DNA from: Gordonibacter massiliensis (ex Traore et al. 2017)
Lineage (GTDB): Bacteria; Actinomycetota; Coriobacteriia; Coriobacteriales; Eggerthellaceae
Assembly (NCBI GenBank): GCA_900170005.1
Contig: LT827128.1
Location: 3,840,168-3,904,167 of the forward strand
DNA length: 64,000 nt
Direction: 5' to 3'
A program made the translations under genes and the position numbers. The notes beneath the pieces were generated by a model. That model worked only from the letters and a program-made list of their open reading frames with translations. It did not search any database and had not been told where the DNA came from. Positions 57,873 to 64,000 of this stretch are shown in pieces (the stretch's first letter is position 1; each line of letters starts with the position of its first letter).

Positions 57873-58203
57873 CTATTTCAGCTTCTCCTTGGACCCCTCC
57901 CTGCTTCGTCCGCGTATCTTATGTTCCGTCCACAGATCGCGGAGAAAGCTCGCTATCGTGGCCACCGCTGCGTAGGCGTAAAGGATTTCAAGAACTACGT
58001 TCATAGGCATCGCTCCTTCGAAAGAAGCGCCACCCGAGTGCGGACACCGCCGGCACTGGTATTCTACGCCGAATACCAGTGCTTGAGAAGATATTATTTT
58101 CCCAGATCACATGCATAAAACTGCAAGAACTGTGCAAGGTTCCAGCAAGATCCGTGCAAGCTTTCTGCAAGGTTCAACCGGCTTCCGCACAACGGTTTCC
58201 GCA
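57873..58203. other. Intergenic region with GTGCAAGGTT-type repeats
   Basis: No gene is recognised. Bases 58131-58180 hold TGTGCAAGGTTCCAG, CCGTGCAAGC and CTGCAAGGTTCAAC, related to the motif at 7358-7487. An imperfect palindrome GGTATTCTACGCCGAATACC lies at 58059-58078. Confidence 0.4.
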
Positions 58204-58232
58204 TCAAAAAAGGCCCCTCGTTGAGGGGCCTT
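58204..58232 (-). terminator. Terminator of the DUF1846 gene
   Basis: On the minus strand AGGCCCCTC pairs with GAGGGGCCT around AACG or similar, followed by TTTTTT. It starts about 20 bases after the stop codon. Confidence 0.92.
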
Positions 58233-58251
58233 TCCGTACATGTCGCGCGCC

Positions 58252-59733
58252 TTACTTGTGGTAGTACCGATGCTGCTCGTACTTGGGCTCGCAGCACACG
58301 TTGATGCCCAGCGTGCGGTAGAGCTTCTCGTCGGTGGACGAGATGATGACCGAGAAGAACGCGTCGCAACCGCGCAAATCGTCGATGTGGTCCACGAGCT
58401 TGGCGGCCAAGGGGTCGGTGGCCGAGCTGATGGACAGCGCGATGAGCGTCTCGTCGGAGTGCAGGCGCGGGTTGCGGCTGTGCAGCTGGTCGGTCTTCAG
58501 ACGGCAGATGGGCTCGATGACCTCGTCGCTGATGACGTCGATCTCGTCATCGACGCCCGCCACGCCCTTCAGCGCGTTCATCAGCAGCGACGATGCCGCT
58601 CCCAAAAGCGACGAGGTCTTGCCCGTCACCACGGTGCCGTCCGGCAGCGTCATGGCGCCCACGGGGCCGCCGGTGGTCTCCTCCTTCAGCAGCGCCGCCG
58701 AGCGCGCCGGCGAGAAGCTCGCGTTGATGCCGGCCTGGTTCATCAGCAGCTCCAGCTTCTCCACGTGCTCCTGGCCCACGCCGGTGCGGCGCGTTTCCAC
58801 AGCAGCTTGGAAGTAGCGGCGCACGATCTCCATCTTGGCGGCCTCGCGCACGGCCTCGTCGTCCACGATGGCGTTGCCGGCCATGTTCACGCCCATGTCG
58901 GTGGGCGACTGGTACGGGCTCGTTTCGGAGATGCGCTCCATCATGGCCTTCAGCACGGGGAATATCTCCACGTCGCGGTTGTAGTTCACCGTGGTCTCGC
59001 CGTAGGCTTCCAAGTGGAAGGGGTCGATGGTGTTCGCGTCGTCCAAGTCCACGGTGGCGGCCTCGTAGGCTATGTTCACCGGGTGCTTCAGCGGCAGGTT
59101 CCAGATGGGGAACGTCTCGTACTTCGCGTAGCCGGCCGCCACGCCGCGCTGGTGCTCGTGGTAGAGCTGCGAGAGGCACGTGGCCATCTTGCCGCTGCCG
59201 GGGCCGGGGGCCGTCACCACCACCAGGGGGCGCGTGGTCTCCACGTACTCGTTCTTGCCGTAGCCCTCGTCGCTCACGATGCGGTCGATGTCGTAGGGGT
59301 AGCCGGCGATGGGGTAGTGCAGGTAGCTGCGGATGCCCAGGCTCTCCAGGCGCTTGCGGAACGCCTCGGCCGAGGGCTGGTTCGTGTAGTGGGTGATGAC
59401 CACGCCCGTGGTGGCGAAGCCCATGCCGCGGAAGATGTCCATGAGGCGCAGCACGTCCTCGTCGTAGGTGATGCCCAAGTCGCCGCGCACCTTGCTCTTC
59501 TCGATGTCGTTCGCGTTGATGGCGATGATGATCTCCGCGTCGTCCACCAGGCTCTTCAGCATGCGTATCTTGGAGTCGGGCTCGAAACCGGGCAGCACGC
59601 GGGCGGCATGGTAGTCGTCGAAGAGCTTGCCGCCGAACTCCAGGTAGAGCTTGCCGCCGAACTGGTCGATGCGGTTGCGGATGTGCTCTGCCTGCAGCGC
59701 GATGTACTGGTCGTTGTCGAATCCGATGCGCAT
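58252..59733 (-). CDS. DUF1846 (UPF0371) protein
   Basis: 493 residues, the normal length of this widely conserved family without settled function. Marks: MRIGFDNDQYIALQAEHIRN, ITHYTNQPSAEAFRKRLESL, VVTAPGPGSGKMATCLSQLY (a P-loop-like glycine motif), EAYGETTVNYNRDVEIFPVL and SPTDMGVNMAGNAI. Structures in the family suggest nucleotide-binding, ligase-like folds. AAGGAG lies 10 bases before ATG 59733. It is monocistronic with its own terminator and is divergent from pyrG. Confidence 0.93.
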   Translation of the reverse strand: MRIGFDNDQYIALQAEHIRNRIDQFGGKLYLEFGGKLFDDYHAARVLPGFEPDSKIRMLKSLVDDAEIIIAINANDIEKSKVRGDLGITYDEDVLRLMDIFRGMGFATTGVVITHYTNQPSAEAFRKRLESLGIRSYLHYPIAGYPYDIDRIVSDEGYGKNEYVETTRPLVVVTAPGPGSGKMATCLSQLYHEHQRGVAAGYAKYETFPIWNLPLKHPVNIAYEAATVDLDDANTIDPFHLEAYGETTVNYNRDVEIFPVLKAMMERISETSPYQSPTDMGVNMAGNAIVDDEAVREAAKMEIVRRYFQAAVETRRTGVGQEHVEKLELLMNQAGINASFSPARSAALLKEETTGGPVGAMTLPDGTVVTGKTSSLLGAASSLLMNALKGVAGVDDEIDVISDEVIEPICRLKTDQLHSRNPRLHSDETLIALSISSATDPLAAKLVDHIDDLRGCDAFFSVIISSTDEKLYRTLGINVCCEPKYEQHRYYHK

Positions 59734-59897
59734 GGGCTTTCGGGCTCCTTCCGTGCACGGTGTTTCCGGTGTGTTAATTAGCGTGCCGCATGAGCGCAGC
59801 GCCAAAAGTCTATTGTAGAATAGACAAGCGTTTGGGAAGCGACAAAGTTCGGCTCCTCGAGCGCTTTTTTATTGCACCGGTTCGAACAAGACGGTAA

Positions 59898-61508
<1,611 letters not shown>

Positions 61509-61524
61509 CGGGAGGCGCGCGGGC

Positions 61525-62424
61525 ATGGACGCCGTGCGAGCGCTCATGGGGGAGTACCTCTCGCACCTGCGCGTTGAGCGGGGGTCGTCGCCGCTCACCG
61601 TGTCGGCGTACGCCACGGACCTGCGCGACTACGCCGCGTTCCTGGAGGAGCGGGGCGTGCAAGAGGTGGAGGACATCGACCGCGCCACCGTGGTCGACTT
61701 CGAAGCCAGCCTGGTGGATCGCCAGTACGCCACGTCGAGCGTGGATCGGCGCGTGTCGGTGATCAAGGGCTTCCACCGCTTCCTCGTGCGGGAGGGCTAC
61801 GCGCGCCGCAACCCCACCGACACGCTGCAGCTGCCGAAGCCCCCCGAGCGCCTGCCCGACGTGCTGTCGGTGAAGCAGGTGGACGACATGCTGTCGGCCT
61901 GCACGGGTCGCGAGCCGCTGGAGCTGCGCAACCGCGCCATACTGGAGGTACTGTACGGCTGCGGGCTGCGCGTGAGCGAGTGCACGGGGCTCGACCTGGG
62001 CGACTGCATCCTCGATGAGGGCTACCTGCGCATCGTGGGCAAGGGGAACAAGGAGCGCATCGCCCCCATCTCGGGTGCCGCGCTCGAGGCGATAGGCGAC
62101 TATCTGGAGCATGTGCGCCCCGAGCTTGTGAAGCCCTACGCCAAGCCCACGGCGGCCGTGTTCCTGAACGCGCGCGGCGGACGCCTTACGCGCCAGAGCG
62201 TGCACGCCATCGTGGCCGAGGCGGGGCACCTTATCGGCATGGACAACCTCCATCCTCACATGCTGCGCCACTCGTTCGCCACCCACATGCTGGAAGGCGG
62301 CGCCGACCTGCGCGTCATCCAGGAGATACTGGGGCATTCCGACATATCGACGACGCAGATATACACCCACGTCAACCGCACCCACATCCGCGAGGAATAC
62401 CTGAACGCCCACCCGCGCGCATAA
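61525..62424 (+). CDS. xerD: Tyrosine recombinase XerD-like
   Basis: 299 residues, the size of XerC/XerD, which resolve chromosome dimers at dif with FtsK. The N-terminal SAM-like domain is YLSHLRVERGSSPLTVSAYA. Catalytic residues are visible: Arg in GCGLRVSECTGLDL, Lys in VGKGNKERIAPIS, His-x-x-Arg in HPHMLRHSFATHML, His in ILGHSDISTTQIYTH and the Tyr nucleophile in QIYTHV. The absence of attachment sites or phage genes nearby supports a housekeeping role. No dif site is seen in the window. Confidence 0.92.
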   Translation: MDAVRALMGEYLSHLRVERGSSPLTVSAYATDLRDYAAFLEERGVQEVEDIDRATVVDFEASLVDRQYATSSVDRRVSVIKGFHRFLVREGYARRNPTDTLQLPKPPERLPDVLSVKQVDDMLSACTGREPLELRNRAILEVLYGCGLRVSECTGLDLGDCILDEGYLRIVGKGNKERIAPISGAALEAIGDYLEHVRPELVKPYAKPTAAVFLNARGGRLTRQSVHAIVAEAGHLIGMDNLHPHMLRHSFATHMLEGGADLRVIQEILGHSDISTTQIYTHVNRTHIREEYLNAHPRA

Positions 62425-62607
62425 GTATTCCTATTTGGGAATAATATAAGCCGAGTAATTAAATTAGAACGAAAAAACGAATCGTGCATGGCGACGCGAA
62501 CGCGCCGGTGCCGCCGCATCGCCATGCCGGCGGACGCGTTGTTGCGCGAATCGGGCACCGTGCGGCGATAGTCGTCCCCTGTTCCGTCATCCGCCTTCGA
62601 TGCGGAA

Positions 62608-62623
62608 TGTTTCACGTGAAACA
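62608..62623. promoter_or_regulatory. parS centromere site (ParB binding)
   Basis: TGTTTCACGTGAAACA is a perfect 16-bp palindrome that matches the universal bacterial parS consensus (TGTTNCACGTGAAACA). The palindrome extends to AATGTTTCACGTGAAACATT. No parAB genes are in the window. Confidence 0.9.
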
Positions 62624-62689
62624 TTCGTTCGTTTTTTGATCGCCGTTCGGTGCTTGCGCGGAGTCGTTCGCTGCCTTTCCGGCTTTGCC

Positions 62690-62728
62690 GGAACGGGCGC
62701 TCTGGGGAGCGCCCCTGCGAGGGGAGAC
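62690..62728. repeat. GGGCGCTCT palindromic repeat, copy 3
   Basis: GAACGGGCGCTCTGGGGAGC then GCCCC, the same family as at 28665 and 30125. Confidence 0.65.
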
Positions 62729-62887
62729 TTCGCCCCCCGGCGTTTTCCCGAACCACATGTTGTGGGCGCATCGCCCATGTTGCCCACATATGGCACCCCC
62801 GTTTTCCCGTGTGCCGGAAATCACTTAACGGGACGGTAACGGGTGGGCTTCACCACGCCGAAAAGGGGGCGGAATACCCCAAAAATG

Positions 62888-62916
62888 TTGCGAAGTGGGG
62901 CGAAGTGGGATAGAAT
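62888..62916 (+). promoter_or_regulatory. mraZ promoter with MraZ operator repeats
   Basis: TTGCGA (62888-62893) and TAGAAT (62911-62916) are 17 bases apart. Two GTGGG repeats (62895 and 62905) with 5-base spacing fill the spacer, the known MraZ autoregulatory operator pattern. Bound MraZ would cover the promoter. Confidence 0.85.
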
Positions 62917-62961
62917 GCCAAACATCGAAAGGGCCGAGTGGGCCGAATGCGAAAGGGTGGC

Positions 62962-63438
62962 ATGGCGGACGTCGTCGACACAGCGGAGAGCACGAAGGCG
63001 GCGACGGAAGTCGTCGACCTCAACGGCGAGTTCCGCTTCAAGGTCGATGCCAAGGGCCGTATGTCCCTGCCCGCGAAGTTCCGCAAGGTGCTTTCGAACG
63101 ATCTGGTGGTAACCCGCAATCCGAAGGACGAGTGCCTCTACGTCTTCGAGCCCCGTGGCTTCAACGCCTGGGTCGCGGAGGTGTTCGAGGACAAGTTCGG
63201 CAAGTACGACTCTTCCAACGACCTGCACGTGCGCCTGCGCCGCAAGCTCAAGGCACGCGCGAAGGACGTCGAGGTGGACGGCTCGGGACGCATCATGCTC
63301 CCGTCGGAGGCGCGCGAGGCGACGGACATCGACAAGGACGTCGTCGTCGTGGGCAACACGGGCTATTTCGAGATCTGGGACGCGAAGCGTTACGAGGTGC
63401 AGGACGACGACACCGACCTCGGTGTTCTGTTCGGCTGA
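62962..63438 (+). CDS. mraZ: MraZ transcriptional regulator
   Basis: 158 residues. Two SpoVT/AbrB-like modules: NGEFRFKVDAKGRMSLPAKF and VEVDGSGRIMLPSEAREATD. MraZ is the first gene of the division and cell-wall (dcw) cluster and represses it by binding GTGGG repeats, which are present in the promoter. ATG 62962 with AAAGGG 4 bases upstream is preferred; ATG 62947 and GTG 62938 are in frame. It has an N-terminal extension of about 25 residues before the first module. rsmH follows 9 bases after the stop. Confidence 0.95.
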   Translation: MADVVDTAESTKAATEVVDLNGEFRFKVDAKGRMSLPAKFRKVLSNDLVVTRNPKDECLYVFEPRGFNAWVAEVFEDKFGKYDSSNDLHVRLRRKLKARAKDVEVDGSGRIMLPSEAREATDIDKDVVVVGNTGYFEIWDAKRYEVQDDDTDLGVLFG

Positions 63439-63447
63439 TCGTAAGAC

Positions 63448-64000
63448 GTGAGCGAAGTGACAAGCGAATATCGGCATACACCGGTTCTGCTCGCCGAGTG
63501 CCTCGAACAATCGAACCTCAAACCACAGCAAACGTTCGTGGACGCAACACTCGGCGGTGCAGGGCATTCCCTCGAAGCGGCCAAGCTCGTAGGCCCCGGG
63601 GGCACGCTCGTCGGCATCGACCAGGACGAGGTGGCGCTCGCCGCCGCCCGCGCCCGGCTCGAAGCACTGCCCGACGACACGCGCCCCAATCTGGAGCTTC
63701 TGCGCGGCAACTTCGGGGATATGGACGACCTGCTCGTCAGCGCCGAGATACCCGGGGTCGATGCGTTCCTCTTCGACCTGGGCGTGTCCTCGGTGCAGAT
63801 CGACACACCGTCTCGCGGCTTCTCCTTCAAGGAGAACGGCCCCCTTGATATGCGGATGGATCCGGGGAAAACCACCCTAACCGCAGCAGAGATCATCAAC
63901 ACCTACAACACAGCAGATCTCACTCGGATCATCCGTATGTACTCTGACGAGAAGTGGGCAAGCCGCATTGCGGAGTTCGTCGTGCGAGCGCGGGAGAACG
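63448..64000 (+). CDS. rsmH: 16S rRNA m4C1402 methyltransferase, truncated by the window
   Basis: The first 184 codons of RsmH/MraW are present and the frame is open at the right edge. Marks: EYRHTPVLLAECLE, TFVDATLGGAGHSLEAAKLV, VGIDQDEVALAAA (SAM-binding), VDAFLFDLGVSSVQIDTPSR and GFSFKENGPLDMRMDP. It methylates C1402 of 16S rRNA. Start GTG 63448, with a weak ribosome site, 9 bases after mraZ. The dcw cluster should continue beyond the window. Confidence 0.95.
   Translation, partial: MSEVTSEYRHTPVLLAECLEQSNLKPQQTFVDATLGGAGHSLEAAKLVGPGGTLVGIDQDEVALAAARARLEALPDDTRPNLELLRGNFGDMDDLLVSAEIPGVDAFLFDLGVSSVQIDTPSRGFSFKENGPLDMRMDPGKTTLTAAEIINTYNTADLTRIIRMYSDEKWASRIAEFVVRAREN

Larger units (their letters stand above)
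62425..62887. other. Intergenic region before mraZ
   Basis: No gene is seen in about 460 bases. It holds a hairpin TATTCC/GGGAATA just after xerD (62427-62444), an AT-rich patch, the parS site, a GGGCGCTCT repeat, and TTGTGGGCGCATCGCCCA (62759-62776). Confidence 0.5.

Noticed and set aside
61525-62424. Phage or island integrase
   Set aside because: Size, motifs and position after pyrG fit XerD. No attachment sites or phage genes adjoin it.
62425-62900. Origin of replication near parS
   Set aside because: No DnaA-box cluster (TTATCCACA) and no dnaA or dnaN nearby.

Overview
The window is about 64 kb of high-GC (mid to upper 60s percent by eye), densely coded chromosome. Several traits point to the Coriobacteriia, most likely an Eggerthellaceae gut anaerobe of the Eggerthella/Gordonibacter type: an acetylene-hydratase-like molybdenum enzyme next to a LuxR-type regulator, ferredoxin and radical SAM proteins, a two-subunit Fe-S fumarase, and many copies of a palindromic repeat beginning TGTCATCCTGAGCG. 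The genus is an inference; no rRNA or marker comparison was possible.

Layout. 1-5055: end of an ABC-2 exporter permease, then a polar amino-acid ABC importer (ATPase, Tat lipoprotein, two permeases, one with a ~390-residue charged tail). 5019-8224: a lipase-fold protein, a small membrane-anchored protein and a HigBA toxin-antitoxin pair. 8563-14262: topA, mdh, a ferredoxin-nitroreductase fusion and a membrane-protein/HTH pair. 14376-17820: a mobile-element hotspot in which one palindromic repeat was hit first by a DDE insertion sequence (TTAA duplication) and then by an IS110 element. The guide loops of that element's bridge RNA can be read and match its own target. 18267-29918: class I fumarase subunits, tmk, holB, ricT, pncB, two degV paralogues, a dehydrogenase-like protein and a PflX-like radical SAM protein. 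30198-37749: a DUF362 Fe-S protein, a two-gene radical SAM DNA-repair operon behind an SOS-box promoter, tRNA-Thr(TGT), a membrane protein and asnB.

37801-49642 is the most distinctive block. A VWA protein and a MoxR ATPase are divergent from a trigger-factor-like chaperone, a large LuxR/MalT-type regulator, a cytosolic molybdopterin oxidoreductase, a PQ-loop membrane protein, a 4Fe-4S protein and a small collagen-like protein. CACCC(T/C/G) direct repeats at 12-13 bp spacing lie at four promoters of the block, so I read it as one regulon: a molybdoenzyme with its own maturation machinery, chaperone and regulator.

49786-64000: a sortase-type surface protein, a DUF4143 gene remnant, MurJ with three cytosolic repeats, nadK carrying an in-frame copy of the genomic palindrome, a three-gene surface-protein cassette, a candidate small RNA, a DUF1846 protein, pyrG, a XerD-like recombinase, a perfect parS site, and the start of the dcw cluster (mraZ behind its own operator, and truncated rsmH).

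Recurring themes are palindromic repeats that have entered reading frames (nadK, fumarase alpha), low-complexity tails on housekeeping proteins (permease, Tmk, RicT, TopA, MurJ), and operators that can be read directly from the sequence (HigBA, LexA, MraZ, ParB, the LuxR-block repeats).
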